Positions 16,920 through 25,845 are shown, counted from the first letter of the stretch. The stretch is DNA of 64,000 bases from Citrobacter telavivensis (GCA_009363175.1 CP045205.1:248001-312000); one strand, 5' to 3'. Notes: a model not told the origin generated them from the sequence alone. Made by a program: numbers and translations.

Positions 16920-17630
16920 TCACTGGATGGCGTTTACCGCCGCAGTCCAGGCCTGATTAAATGCCTGATGCTGCGAGGCCAACGGCCCAATCAATGTGTT
17001 GTACTGACTTGCCTGTTGCGAAGTCGGGAACTGAATACCATTCGCCACAAAGCTAACCTGCGTATCCTGCTGCGCGACAAAGTCACCCACCTGGACCAAC
17101 TGCTGAGTGAAGATCTGTGCGGCTGGGATCAGCGGCTGTAACGCGTCTGCTGGCGTCGTCACCACTTTCTTATACACCTGATCAAACACCGGCTTCAGGT
17201 CATCGGTCTGTTTCAGTGCGCCATGCGCCGCATCCGCCTGTAGTTTCGCATTTTGCAGTTGCTGGCCCAGTACGCCGAGAGAACCGTTCAGGTCACGTAG
17301 CGGCCCACGTTGTGTCACATAATCCTGTGGCACACGGATGGCGTTAACGCTATCAACGACCGGACGCAACGCGGAATCCATCGCCTGATTCACCTGCTGC
17401 GAGTAGCCATACAGAATGGCGTAATCAGAAACAAACGGGCCGAACTGTTTTTTCTGATCGGCAGTCAGGGTGGGTAGACGCTCGCCGCTACGCATCACCG
17501 TATTCTGTAGAAAATCGACAAATGCCTTACGCTGATCGCCTTCTTTATCAAAACACCCACTCAGGCTAACTACCATTAATAACGCCGCAAGAGGCGCAAA
17601 CCAGCGAGAGCAGGACTTACCTGTCGCCAT
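16920..17630 (-). CDS. yiaF: YiaF lipoprotein (DUF3053)
   Basis: 236 residues, the E. coli YiaF length. The signal ends in a lipobox VVSLSGC, so it is predicted to be lipidated at Cys26. The remainder is helical and rich in Gln and Ala (QVNQAMDSALRPVVDSVNAI, LKPVFDQVYKKVVTTPADALQ). Function unknown. A strong AAAGGAG lies seven bases before the ATG at 17628-17630. The frame upstream of it is an open extension without family support. Confidence 0.93.
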   Translation of the reverse strand: MATGKSCSRWFAPLAALLMVVSLSGCFDKEGDQRKAFVDFLQNTVMRSGERLPTLTADQKKQFGPFVSDYAILYGYSQQVNQAMDSALRPVVDSVNAIRVPQDYVTQRGPLRDLNGSLGVLGQQLQNAKLQADAAHGALKQTDDLKPVFDQVYKKVVTTPADALQPLIPAAQIFTQQLVQVGDFVAQQDTQVSFVANGIQFPTSQQASQYNTLIGPLASQHQAFNQAWTAAVNAIQ

Positions 17631-18073
17631 TTTAATACTCCTTTCACCCAAAAATGCGCACAACGCAACACGCGTGCCTTACGGCTTACAAGGATAGTCC
17701 AGGTCAGGCTCGCAGGATACCCCTTACGCGTAATCTTGTGGCGGAAATTCGCATGGCGGAACGACGATCGTTGATTTGTTGCTTTATTGTTAATCGCATC
17801 ACATTTACCGCCTCTGCCGCGGGGGTATTACCATGAAGTAGTCCTATGATTTTAATAGAGTTTCATCGTTAGCAAAGCCAGTGCAGGGGCAATTCGTACG
17901 ATTATCGCACGTTTACCACGGCAGGATGATTGCCGAACAAGGACTTCGATGTTTTGATTAGTTGAACGATTACCGAATAAACGTTCGATAATCGCACAAT
18001 TAATCCAAACGCTAGCGGTGGAGAAAATAAAAACGCCCTCTGTCCCCCGCGTTGCTTTCGCAGGAATGACCGC
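17631..18073. other. Intergenic region with inverted repeats before the MFS gene
   Basis: About 440 bp. It serves the divergent starts of yiaF and the transporter at 18074. I see no gene. It contains several ATTATCGCAC / GATAATCGCAC words, including the inverted repeat annotated separately at 17967-17994. Confidence 0.6.
17967..17994. promoter_or_regulatory. 11-bp inverted repeat, candidate operator
   Basis: CGATTACCGAA (17967-17977), six bases, TTCGATAATCG (17984-17994). The arms are complementary with one mismatch. A related half (ATTATCGCAC) stands at 17901-17910. It lies about 80 bp before the transporter start. No adjacent regulator gene explains it, so the binding protein is unknown. 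Confidence 0.5.
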
Positions 18074-19444
18074 ATGACAAACAGAACAACTGATATTCAA
18101 GCGTTTATTAACGAGCATCCCTTTTCAAAATACCAGTGGATGATCCTCGTGCTGTGTTTTGTGACCGTCGCGATGGACGGGTTCGATACCGCGATTATTG
18201 GGTTCATCGCCTCCGATCTCGTTCAGGAGTGGGGGGTTGAAAAATCCGCACTCGGCCCGGTCATGAGCGCGGCGCTGGTTGGTCTCGCCGTGGGAGCGCT
18301 CACTGCGGGTCCACTGGCCGATCGTATCGGTCGCAAAAAAGTCCTGATCATGTCGATTCTGGTGTTTGGCGGCTTCAGCCTGCTCACCGCCTTTGCCGGC
18401 ACGCTGAACCAACTGACGGCACTGCGCTTTTTAACCGGTCTGGGCCTGGGGGCGGCGATGCCCAATGCCGCAACCCTGATGAGTGAATATGCGCCTGAAC
18501 GCCGCCGTGCGCTGCTGGTGAATCTGATGTTCGTCGGATTCCCGATTGGGTCGTCGATGGGCGGGTTTATTTCCGCGTGGTTAATTCCGCATTACGGCTG
18601 GCAAAGCGTGCTGATCCTCGGCGGCGTGATGCCGTTGGCGCTGGCGGTGGTGCTGATCTTCCTGCTGCCAGAATCCGCCCGTTATCTGGTCGTAAAGAAC
18701 AAATCACAACAGCAGATAGGCACCATTCTGCGCCGTATCGCCCCGCTGCCGGAAGCAACGCACTTTGTCCTGCGTGAAACCGGCCAGATTAAAGAGAAAT
18801 CGGCACTGGGCGTCATCTTCTCGCCGCGTTACGCGCTGGGCACGGTGATGCTGTGTCTGACCTACTTTATGGGATTGCTGATCTTCTATCTGCTGACCAG
18901 TTGGCTACCGCTGCTGATCCGTGAAACGGGGGCCACGCTGAGTCAGGCGTCCATCATAACCGCCCTGTTCCCGCTGGGCGGCGGGATTGGCGTCCTGGTG
19001 CTGGGTGCGCTGATGGACAAACTCAACCCGAACAAAGTGGTCGCGGTCGGTTGGTTGCTGACCGGGGTGTTCGTCTGCCTGGTAGGGTTCTCCACCAGCA
19101 GCCTGGTGCTCATGGGAGTGATGGTCTTTATCGCCGGGACGATCATGAATGGCGCACAATCGTCCATGCCCGCGCTGGCGGCAGGTTTTTACCCCACGCA
19201 GGGCCGTGCGACCGGCGTGGCATGGATGTTAGGTCTGGGCCGTTTTGGTGGCATTCTCGGTGCGTTTAGCGGTGCCTTCCTGATGCAGGCACAGCTCGCG
19301 TTTGAAACCATCTTCACATTCCTTGCGATTCCGGCACTGGTTTCTGCATTTGCCTTAATGGTGAAATACTGGGCTGGTAAACGCCAGCTCTCTACTTCCT
19401 CAACACTGGCAGAATCGCCGACTCACGCCGCGCAAAAAGCCTGA
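18074..19444 (+). CDS. MFS transporter, aromatic acid:H+ symporter (AAHS) type
   Basis: 456 residues, about 12 predicted membrane helices. The N-terminal helix carries MDGFDTAIIGF, matching the D-G-[FY]-D motif of the AAHS family (PcaK, BenK, MhpT). Loop 2-3 reads GPLADRIGRKKVLIMS and loop 8-9 GALMDKLNPNKV, both classical MFS motifs. Substrates of the family are aromatic acids, and the specific one cannot be read from the sequence. There are no aromatic catabolic genes nearby. K-12 has no gene between yiaF and yiaG, so this is an insertion relative to it, flanked by a hairpin downstream. AGGA lies nine bases before the ATG. Confidence 0.88.
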   Translation: MTNRTTDIQAFINEHPFSKYQWMILVLCFVTVAMDGFDTAIIGFIASDLVQEWGVEKSALGPVMSAALVGLAVGALTAGPLADRIGRKKVLIMSILVFGGFSLLTAFAGTLNQLTALRFLTGLGLGAAMPNAATLMSEYAPERRRALLVNLMFVGFPIGSSMGGFISAWLIPHYGWQSVLILGGVMPLALAVVLIFLLPESARYLVVKNKSQQQIGTILRRIAPLPEATHFVLRETGQIKEKSALGVIFSPRYALGTVMLCLTYFMGLLIFYLLTSWLPLLIRETGATLSQASIITALFPLGGGIGVLVLGALMDKLNPNKVVAVGWLLTGVFVCLVGFSTSSLVLMGVMVFIAGTIMNGAQSSMPALAAGFYPTQGRATGVAWMLGLGRFGGILGAFSGAFLMQAQLAFETIFTFLAIPALVSAFALMVKYWAGKRQLSTSSTLAESPTHAAQKA

Positions 19445-19450
19445 TCTCCC

Positions 19451-19480
19451 CTTCCTGGCAGGTAACAACCTGCCAGGAAA
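19451..19480. terminator. Hairpin after the AAHS-type transporter
   Basis: TTCCTGGCAGGTAACAACCT followed by GCCAGGAA forms a strong 11-bp stem just after the stop. The T run is weak, so termination efficiency is uncertain. Confidence 0.6.
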
Positions 19481-19701
19481 TAGTCAGATTTTCGTAATCT
19501 TTACAATTCTCTCTGTCACGCGTGATATAGCGCCCGTTATCAGATCTTTAGCAGGCTACTCATCCGCCTTCCCCTCGTCGCTGAAACGAGTCTTTCTCTC
19601 CCCTGAAAATGTGACGCCCTCCATACTTTCTCTTTTGCGACTATTCTTAACTGGCTTCGATGAAATTCACGATCCCGCAGTGTGATTTAGAGGAGTTCTC
19701 A

Positions 19702-19992
19702 ATGGAATCTAAAGATCCTATGTTTGAGCTGCTGAGCAGCCTGGAACAAATTGTTTTTAAAGAAGAATCATCAAGAATCACCCTGACAAATAAGCCAAGC
19801 CCCTTTAGCGAAGTTGAACAGCTACGACGAGGGAGTGGACTTAAAACAGATGATTTCGCCAGAGCGTTAGGCGTAACGGTTGCACTGGTACAGGAGTGGG
19901 AATCAAAACGCGTTAAACCCTCCAGTACGGAATTGAAGCTGATGCGCCTGATACAGGCTAACCCGGCATTGAGTAAGCAGTTGATGGAGTAG
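19702..19992 (+). CDS. yiaG: HTH-type transcriptional regulator YiaG
   Basis: 96-residue small XRE/Cro-type DNA-binding protein, the same length as E. coli YiaG. The helix-turn-helix region is LRRGSGLKTDDFARALGVTVALVQEWESKRVKPSS, residues about 43-77 (read in two parts: sites LKTDDFARALGV and VALVQEWE). It resembles the antitoxin component of MqsA-like or HigA-like proteins, but no toxin gene adjoins it. GAGGAG precedes the ATG at 19702. A 14-residue upstream extension is not supported. Targets are unknown. Confidence 0.93.
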   Translation: MESKDPMFELLSSLEQIVFKEESSRITLTNKPSPFSEVEQLRRGSGLKTDDFARALGVTVALVQEWESKRVKPSSTELKLMRLIQANPALSKQLME

Positions 19993-20009
19993 TCGACAAT
20001 GATTAATGA

Positions 20010-20034
20010 ACGGTCCTGATACAGGGCCGTTTTC
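20010..20034 (+). terminator. Rho-independent terminator after yiaG
   Basis: ACGGTCCTGATACAGGGCCGT followed by TTTC, 20 bases after the yiaG stop. Confidence 0.7.
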
Positions 20035-20067
20035 TGACCACTTAACCCACCAGGAGCAAAATAACAG

Positions 20068-20097
20068 TTGCATCAACTGGCGTTACATGAGTTAATG
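20068..20097 (+). promoter_or_regulatory. cspA promoter
   Basis: TTGCAT (20068-20073), 18-bp spacer, TTAATG (20092-20097), matching the arrangement of the E. coli cspA promoter, with the transcript expected to begin near 20104. Confidence 0.75.
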
Positions 20098-20103
20098 CGT
20101 CCC

Positions 20104-20264
20104 ACGGTTTGACGTACAGACCATTAAAGCAGTTTAGTAAGGTAGTCCCCTTCAAGAGTTATCGTTGATACCCCTCGTAGTGCGCATTTCCTTAACGCTT
20201 AAAAAATCTGTAGAGCACGCCATATCGCCGAAAGGCACACTTATTTTTTAAAAGGTAATACACT
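20104..20264 (+). promoter_or_regulatory. cspA 5' leader (cold-shock RNA thermosensor)
   Basis: About 161 bases beginning ACGGTTTGACGTACAGACCA, the cold box, and continuing through CCTTCAAGAGTTATCGTTGA and the CGCCGAAAGGCACACTT element just upstream of AAAAGGTAATACACT and the ATG. These blocks are conserved with the E. coli cspA leader. That leader refolds at low temperature to expose the ribosome-binding site and stabilises the message. Confidence 0.92.
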
Positions 20265-20477
20265 ATGTCCGGTAAAATGACTGGTATCGTAAAATGGTTC
20301 AACGCTGACAAAGGTTTCGGCTTCATCACTCCTGACGATGGCTCTAAAGACGTGTTCGTACACTTCTCTGCTATCCAGAACGAAGGCTACAAATCTCTGG
20401 ATGAAGGTCAGAAAGTTTCCTTCACCATCGAAAGCGGCGCTAAAGGCCCGGCAGCTGGTAACGTAACCAGCCTGTAA
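20265..20477 (+). CDS. cspA: Major cold-shock protein CspA
   Basis: 70-residue OB-fold RNA chaperone, identical or nearly so to E. coli CspA. The RNP1 motif KGFGFITP and RNP2 motif VFVHFSAI are intact. It binds single-stranded RNA and antiterminates cold-shock transcripts. It is preceded by the long regulatory leader and followed by its own terminator. Confidence 0.99.
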   Translation: MSGKMTGIVKWFNADKGFGFITPDDGSKDVFVHFSAIQNEGYKSLDEGQKVSFTIESGAKGPAAGNVTSL

Positions 20478-20500
20478 GCTTACATAAGCTCAGAATTCAA

Positions 20501-20530
20501 GATCCCTGCCAGACGGCGGGGATTTTTTTT
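20501..20530 (+). terminator. Rho-independent terminator of cspA
   Basis: ATCCCTGCCAGACGGCGGGGAT followed by a run of eight T. Confidence 0.9.
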
Positions 20531-20593
20531 ATCTCTCTCCCACCTTTTGCCATCCCCATTCCCCTTCTTTGCATTACTTTACCTGTCCAGGCT

Positions 20594-20624
20594 TTGACCT
20601 TTCCCTAAGGGTAAGCTTTATAGT
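20594..20624 (+). promoter_or_regulatory. CueR-type copper-responsive promoter of cueP
   Basis: TTGACC (20594-20599) and TATAGT (20619-20624) are separated by 19 bp, the over-long spacer that MerR-family activators correct by DNA distortion. The spacer holds an imperfect dyad, ACCTTTCCCTAAGGGTAAG, close to the CueR box of E. coli cueO and copA (CCTTCC...GGAAGG). CueR control of cueP is known in Salmonella. Confidence 0.85.
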
Positions 20625-20656
20625 AAAAACCTTGTTTTACACATGGAATTGACACT

Positions 20657-21196
20657 ATGTCCAGACTCCCTTTGTTCCTTACGTTAGGTTTACTCGCCAG
20701 CAGCACCGCATTTGCTGCATCACCAGAAGCCGCGTTCCTTGCCGAACATGGTCTTGCCGGTAAGTCAGTCGAACAGATCGTGGATACCATCGATCAAACG
20801 CCGCAGTCCCGTCCGCTACCGTATTCGGCTTCCATCACCAGTACCGAGTTAAAACTCGCCTCTGATGGGCAGATGTATACCCTGCCGCTGGGCGAAAAGT
20901 TCTATCTCTCCTTTGCGCCTTACCAACAACAGACGCACCCGTGCTTTAACCACAGCCTTTCCGGCTGTCAGGGTGAAATGCCGGATACCACGTTCAACGT
21001 TAAAGTGACGGATAAGAAAGGCGATGTGTTGATTCAGAAACCCATCAAAAGCTATCAGAACGGGTTTATCGGCGTCTGGTTGCCGCGCAACATCGAAGGG
21101 ACAATAGAAGTGAGCTACAACGGCAAAACGGCGTCACACGCGATTGCCACGAAGGATGACAGCCAGACCTGTCTGACGGAACTGCAGTTGCAGTAA
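20657..21196 (+). CDS. cueP: Periplasmic copper-binding protein CueP
   Basis: 179 residues with a cleavable signal peptide (hydrophobic core, cleavage near AFA-A at residue 20). The three cysteines known as copper ligands or redox residues in Salmonella CueP are at the same numbers: Cys96 and Cys104 in HPCFNHSLSGCQG and Cys172 near the C-terminus. The conserved block SYQNGFIGVWLPRN is present. CueP handles periplasmic copper and supplies SodCII in Salmonella. K-12 lacks it. The upstream CueR-type promoter supports the function. The gene is monocistronic between cspA and the convergent glyS. Confidence 0.92.
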   Translation: MSRLPLFLTLGLLASSTAFAASPEAAFLAEHGLAGKSVEQIVDTIDQTPQSRPLPYSASITSTELKLASDGQMYTLPLGEKFYLSFAPYQQQTHPCFNHSLSGCQGEMPDTTFNVKVTDKKGDVLIQKPIKSYQNGFIGVWLPRNIEGTIEVSYNGKTASHAIATKDDSQTCLTELQLQ

Positions 21197-21230
21197 GCGC
21201 GCAGACAGCGCTGCCCAAACTGAACCCATA

Positions 21231-21258
21231 AAAAAACCTGCCCAACGGCAGGTTTTTA
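21231..21258. terminator. Bidirectional terminator between cueP and glyS
   Basis: AAAAAACCTGCC, loop CAAC, GGCAGGTTTTT has A and T runs on both sides and can serve both convergent genes. Confidence 0.88.
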
Positions 21259-21273
21259 TTGCTGGCACTACGC

Positions 21274-23343
21274 TTATTGCAGCAGCGAAATATCCGCCAC
21301 GCGCAGGAACAGCTCGCGCAGTTTTTCAAGCATCGAGAGACGGTTAATACGCAGGTCTTTATCCTCGACGTTCACCATCACTTTTTCGAAGAATAAATCA
21401 ACCGGCTCACGGAGTTCAGCCAGTTCCACCAGCGCGTCCTGGTAACGACCTTCGGCAAAGTACGGTTCAAGCTTGTCACGCAGCACGACAACCTGCATCG
21501 CCAGCGCGATCTCTTCCGGCTCTTTCAGCGTCGCGGCGTTAACACGCTCGTTCAGCGTCTCATCAGACTTCGCCAGAATGTTGGAAACACGCTTATTGGC
21601 AGCCGCCAGCGCAGAGGCCGCTTCCAGAGTGCGGAAGTGGGAGACCGCCTTCATACGCGCATCGAAATCTGCCGGGCGAGTCGGACGACGCGCCAGTACC
21701 GCCTGGATGGTATCCACCGTGTAGCCTTCATCCTGATACCAGGCGCGGAAGCGGCCGAGCATGAAGTCGATGACGTCATCAACGACGTTAGCGTTGGTCA
21801 GCTTGTCACCGTACAGACGCACCGCTTCTTCGGTCAGCGTCTGCAGGTCGAGGTTCAGGTTCTTCTCAACGATAATGCGCAGCACACCCAGCGCAGCACG
21901 ACGCAGGGCGAACGGGTCTTTGTCCCCTTTCGGGTGCTGACCGATACCGAAGATACCCGCCAGGGTATCCATCTTGTCCGCAATCGCCAGTGCGCAGGCA
22001 ACCGGGTTAGACGGCAGGTCATCACCGGCAAAGCGCGGCTGATACTGTTCGTTCAGGGCAACAGCGACATCTTCCGCTTCACCATCGTGGCGGGCGTAGT
22101 GCATGCCCATCACGCCCTGGGTGTCGGTGAACTCGAAGACCATGTTGGTCATCAGGTCACACTTCGACAGCAGGCCCGCGCGGGTAGCATGGTTAACGTC
22201 TGCGCCTATCTGACCAGCAATCCAGCCCGCCAGCGCCTGAATACGATCGGTCTTGTCGCGCAACGTACCCAGTTGCTGCTGGAACAGCACGGTTTGCAGA
22301 CGCGGCAGATTGTCTTCCAGACGTTTTTTACGGTCGGTATTAAAGAAGAACTCGGCATCCGCCAGACGCGGGCGCACCACCTTCTCGTTACCGGAGATGA
22401 TTTGCTGTGGATCTTTCGATTCGATATTCGCAACGAAGATAAAGTTCGGCAGCAATTTGCCGTCGTTGGCGTAGACCGGGAAGTACTTCTGGTCACCTTT
22501 CATGGTGTACACCAGCGCTTCAGAAGGTACCGCGAGGAATTTCTCTTCGAATTTCGCCGTCAGTACGACGGGCCATTCCACCAGCGAAGTCACTTCTTCC
22601 AGCAGACTTTCGCTCAGATCGGCATTCCCGCCAATGGTGCGCGCCGCGTCTTCCGCATCCGCTTTGATTTTGGCTTTACGCTGTTCGTAGTCGGCAATGA
22701 CCTTACCGCGCTCCAGCAGGATCTGCGGATACTGGTCGGCATTGTCGATGGTAAATTCCGGCTCGCCCATAAAGCGATGGCCGCGAATGACGCGATCGGA
22801 CTGGATACCCAAAATGGTTGCCGGAATGACTTTGTCGCCCAGCAGCAGGGTGACGGTGTGTACCGGACGCACGAAGTGCACGTCGCTCGCTCCCCAGCGC
22901 ATCAGTTTCGGGATCGGCAGTTTCGCCAGCGACGTGGCTACCATGTTCGGCAGCAGTGCTTCGGCGCTTTCGCCTTTCACGAGCGCACGATACAGCAGCC
23001 ATTCGCCTTTATCAGTCGTCAGGCGCTCGGCCTGATCAACGGTAATGCCACAACCCCGAGCCCAGCCTTCTGCTGCTTTGCTCGGTTTGCCTTCGGCATC
23101 AAATGCCTGGGCAATCGCCGGACCGCGTTTTTCAACTTCGCGATCGGGCTGGGATTCTGCCAGATTAGCGATTTTCAGCGCCAGACGACGCGGCGCCGCA
23201 AACCATTCGACTTGACCGTGTGCGATGCCGGCGTTGTCCAGCTCCGCAGTCACATTCGCAGCAAAAGATTCCGCCAGGCTGCGCAGGGCTTTTGGTGGCA
23301 GCTCTTCAGTGCCGATTTCCACCAGGAAAGTTTTCTCAGACAT
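21274..23343 (-). CDS. glyS: Glycine--tRNA ligase beta subunit
   Basis: 689 residues, the E. coli GlyS length. Beta subunit of the heterotetrameric alpha2beta2 glycyl-tRNA synthetase found in most bacteria. It carries the tRNA-recognition parts, with an HD-like region and a C-terminal anticodon-binding domain. It begins MSEKTFLVEIGTEELPPKA, the standard GlyS opening. It follows glyQ with a nine-base gap, forming the glyQS operon. An almost 800-codon frame on the opposite strand across glyS and glyQ is an antisense shadow. Confidence 0.98.
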   Translation of the reverse strand: MSEKTFLVEIGTEELPPKALRSLAESFAANVTAELDNAGIAHGQVEWFAAPRRLALKIANLAESQPDREVEKRGPAIAQAFDAEGKPSKAAEGWARGCGITVDQAERLTTDKGEWLLYRALVKGESAEALLPNMVATSLAKLPIPKLMRWGASDVHFVRPVHTVTLLLGDKVIPATILGIQSDRVIRGHRFMGEPEFTIDNADQYPQILLERGKVIADYEQRKAKIKADAEDAARTIGGNADLSESLLEEVTSLVEWPVVLTAKFEEKFLAVPSEALVYTMKGDQKYFPVYANDGKLLPNFIFVANIESKDPQQIISGNEKVVRPRLADAEFFFNTDRKKRLEDNLPRLQTVLFQQQLGTLRDKTDRIQALAGWIAGQIGADVNHATRAGLLSKCDLMTNMVFEFTDTQGVMGMHYARHDGEAEDVAVALNEQYQPRFAGDDLPSNPVACALAIADKMDTLAGIFGIGQHPKGDKDPFALRRAALGVLRIIVEKNLNLDLQTLTEEAVRLYGDKLTNANVVDDVIDFMLGRFRAWYQDEGYTVDTIQAVLARRPTRPADFDARMKAVSHFRTLEAASALAAANKRVSNILAKSDETLNERVNAATLKEPEEIALAMQVVVLRDKLEPYFAEGRYQDALVELAELREPVDLFFEKVMVNVEDKDLRINRLSMLEKLRELFLRVADISLLQ

Positions 23344-23352
23344 GGCCGCCTC

Positions 23353-24264
23353 TTATTTGTCTTTATTGCACATCGGGAAGCCGAGGGCTTCACGGGACGC
23401 GTAGTAAGCTTCTGCCACCGCTTTTGTCAGGGTACGAATACGCAGAATGTAGCGCTGACGTTCAGTGACGGAGATGGCCTTACGCGCATCCAGCAGGTTG
23501 AAGCTATGGGCGGCCTTCAGAATACGCTCGTAGGCAGGCAGCGGCAGTGGGGTTTCCAGCGCCAGCAGTTGCTGCGCTTCTTTCTCGTACTGCTCAAAGC
23601 AGGTGAACAGGAAGTCCACATCCGCGTATTCGAAGTTGTAGGTGGATTGCTCCACTTCGTTCTGATGGAACACGTCGCCGTAAGTGGTTTTACCCAACGG
23701 GCCGTCGCTCCAGACCAGGTCGTAAACGCTGTCTACGCCCTGAATGTACATCGCCAGACGTTCCAGACCATAGGTGATTTCACCGGTGATCGGCTTACAT
23801 TCCAGTCCGCCAACCTGCTGGAAGTAAGTGAACTGCGTCACTTCCATCCCGTTCAGCCACACTTCCCAGCCCAGACCCCAGGCACCCAGCGTTGGGTTTT
23901 CCCAGTTATCTTCCACGAACCGAATGTCGTGAATGGTGGGGTCCATGCCCAGCTCTTTCAGCGACCCGAGATACAGCTCCTGGATGTTGTCCGGAGAGGG
24001 CTTAATCACCACCTGGAACTGATAGTAGTGCTGTAAACGGTTTGGGTTTTCGCCGTAGCGTCCATCAGTGGGACGACGAGAAGGTTGCACATACGCGGTT
24101 GCCATCGGTTCTGGCCCCAACGCGCGCAGGCTGGTCATCGGGTGCGAGGTACCTGCGCCCACTTCCATGTCCAAAGGTTGAACAATGGTGCAGCCCTGGC
24201 GAGCCCAGTAATCCTGTAATGTCAGGATCAGGCCCTGGAAGGTCTTGGTATCAAACTTTTGCAT
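23353..24264 (-). CDS. glyQ: Glycine--tRNA ligase alpha subunit
   Basis: 303 residues, same length as E. coli GlyQ. Class II aminoacyl-tRNA synthetase catalytic subunit that makes glycyl-adenylate. Recognisable stretches are FQGLILTLQDYWARQGC, YVQPSRRPTDGRYGENPNRL (class II motif 2 region) and YGLERLAMYIQGV (motif 3). First gene of the glyQS operon, essential in E. coli. Confidence 0.98.
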   Translation of the reverse strand: MQKFDTKTFQGLILTLQDYWARQGCTIVQPLDMEVGAGTSHPMTSLRALGPEPMATAYVQPSRRPTDGRYGENPNRLQHYYQFQVVIKPSPDNIQELYLGSLKELGMDPTIHDIRFVEDNWENPTLGAWGLGWEVWLNGMEVTQFTYFQQVGGLECKPITGEITYGLERLAMYIQGVDSVYDLVWSDGPLGKTTYGDVFHQNEVEQSTYNFEYADVDFLFTCFEQYEKEAQQLLALETPLPLPAYERILKAAHSFNLLDARKAISVTERQRYILRIRTLTKAVAEAYYASREALGFPMCNKDK

Positions 24265-24360
24265 AGTATTTCGTGCTGGATACGTGTGGTTTTAAAAGGA
24301 AGGGATCAGTATACCCGCTGACTGCAAGATATACAGTACGAAACGGGAAAAAGGCAGGAC

Positions 24361-24666
24361 TCAGCGCATGGAAAGATGTAAAAACTGCCCATCCGCGTCA
24401 AAAGAGCAGACAAAACTCTCTTTACGGAAGGTAGCACCGCGCATCTCATAACTCCCCTGAAATTGTTCAAAGCCCGTGACATCAATTTTCTGCGTGCCGG
24501 TGTTATAGCGCCGCGCGGCCTGATCCTTGCACAACGCTTCCATATCCAGCGTGCGCGTGGGGCTGACTTTCGCTTTCTGCGCCTTTTGCATCGGCGGTTG
24601 TTGAGAGGTTGTACATCCTGCCAGCAGAAGCATCACCATTGCTGGAAAGAAAGATTTCATCATCAT
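24361..24666 (-). CDS. ysaB: Small lipoprotein YsaB
   Basis: 101 residues against 99 in E. coli. Lipobox VMLLLAGC puts the lipidated Cys at about residue 18. The conserved middle is CKDQAARRYNTGTQKIDVTGF with GSYEMRGATFRKESFVCSF (two separate stretches). Unknown function, likely outer-membrane anchored. Three consecutive ATG codons occur at the start. AGGCGG lies seven bases before the first. Confidence 0.9.
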   Translation of the reverse strand: MMMKSFFPAMVMLLLAGCTTSQQPPMQKAQKAKVSPTRTLDMEALCKDQAARRYNTGTQKIDVTGFEQFQGSYEMRGATFRKESFVCSFDADGQFLHLSMR

Positions 24667-24843
24667 TTTATTACCGCCTAATTTACTGATCAGTCTTATT
24701 ATTATTACGTTCGGTGTGGCAGACGCATTTTGCGAATCTCATCGGACCATCACAAGCTTTAGTGTAAAAACTCAGATTAATCCAGCGAGACAGGCTGACA
24801 AAATGTGAGTCAGAGCATTTTTGAAACGAAAACAGAGGAACTG

Positions 24844-25839
24844 ATGCAGCCCAAAATTTTCTGGATTGATAACCTGCGAGGGATCGCCTGTCTGATGGTG
24901 GTGATGATTCACACCACAACCTGGTACATTACAAATGCACAGAGCGTCAGTTCCGTTAACTGGGATCTTGCCAACATACTGAATTCGGCATCCCGCGTCA
25001 GCGTACCGCTGTTTTTTATGATTTCGGGCTATCTCTTTTTTGGCGAGCGCAGCGCGCAATCGCGCCATTTTTTACGCATCGCGCTGTGCCTGCTGTTCTA
25101 CAGCGCCGTCGCCCTGCTCTACATCACGCTATTTACCTCGATTAACGCCGGACTCTCCTTAAAAAACCTGCTGCAAAAGCCGGTGTTTTATCACCTGTGG
25201 TTTTTCTTCGCGATTGCCGTAATCTACCTGGTCTCACCGCTGATTCAGGTAAAAAACGTCAGCGGCAAAATGCTGCTGGTGCTGATGGTGGTCATTGGCA
25301 TTCTCGCCAACCCAAACACCGTGTCGCAAAAAGTGGGCGGGTTCGAGTGGCTCCCCATTAATTTGTATATCAACGGCGATACCTTTTACTACATTCTGTA
25401 CGGAATGCTGGGGCGCGCCATTGGCATGATGGAGACGCAAAAAAGTGCGCTTTCCTGGCTAAGCGCGGGGCTTTTCGTGGTTGCGGTGTGGGTTATATCT
25501 CGTGGGACGCTGCATGAATTGCAGTGGCGCGGTAATTTTGCCGATACCTGGTATCTCTATTGCGGGCCGATGGTTTTTATCTGCGCCGTCACACTGCTTA
25601 CTCTGGTCAAAAACACGCTGAACACACAAACCGTCCCTGGCCTGGGATTGATCTCCCGCCATTCGCTCGGCATTTATGGTTTTCATGCGCTCATTATTCA
25701 TGCGTTACGCACTGGCGGACTGGACATCAAACGCTGGCCACCGCTGGATATACTGTGGATCTTTAGCGCCACCCTCGCAGGCAGTTTACTGCTTTCAATG
25801 CTGTTACAACGACTCGATACGCGCAGACTGGTCAGTTGA
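24844..25839 (+). CDS. wecH: O-acetyltransferase WecH (enterobacterial common antigen)
   Basis: 331 residues, the E. coli WecH (YiaH) length. Acyltransferase-3 family integral membrane enzyme that O-acetylates GlcNAc residues of enterobacterial common antigen. The family signature is seen at the N-terminus, WIDNLRGIACLMVVMIHTT with the catalytic His. SRVSVPLFFMISGYLFF follows, and about ten helices are predicted. An open extension of 13 residues upstream is not supported. AGAGGAACTG precedes the ATG at 24844. It is divergent from ysaB and followed by a hairpin. Confidence 0.95.
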   Translation: MQPKIFWIDNLRGIACLMVVMIHTTTWYITNAQSVSSVNWDLANILNSASRVSVPLFFMISGYLFFGERSAQSRHFLRIALCLLFYSAVALLYITLFTSINAGLSLKNLLQKPVFYHLWFFFAIAVIYLVSPLIQVKNVSGKMLLVLMVVIGILANPNTVSQKVGGFEWLPINLYINGDTFYYILYGMLGRAIGMMETQKSALSWLSAGLFVVAVWVISRGTLHELQWRGNFADTWYLYCGPMVFICAVTLLTLVKNTLNTQTVPGLGLISRHSLGIYGFHALIIHALRTGGLDIKRWPPLDILWIFSATLAGSLLLSMLLQRLDTRRLVS

Positions 25840-25845
25840 CGTTGA

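Noticed and set aside
19702..19992. Toxin-antitoxin pair involving yiaG
   Set aside because: YiaG has an antitoxin-like helix-turn-helix but no toxin-type gene is adjacent on either side.
21637..24036. A 799-codon open frame on the plus strand
   Set aside because: It lies antisense to glyS and glyQ, both intact and conserved; it has no start signal and arises from codon bias on the other strand.
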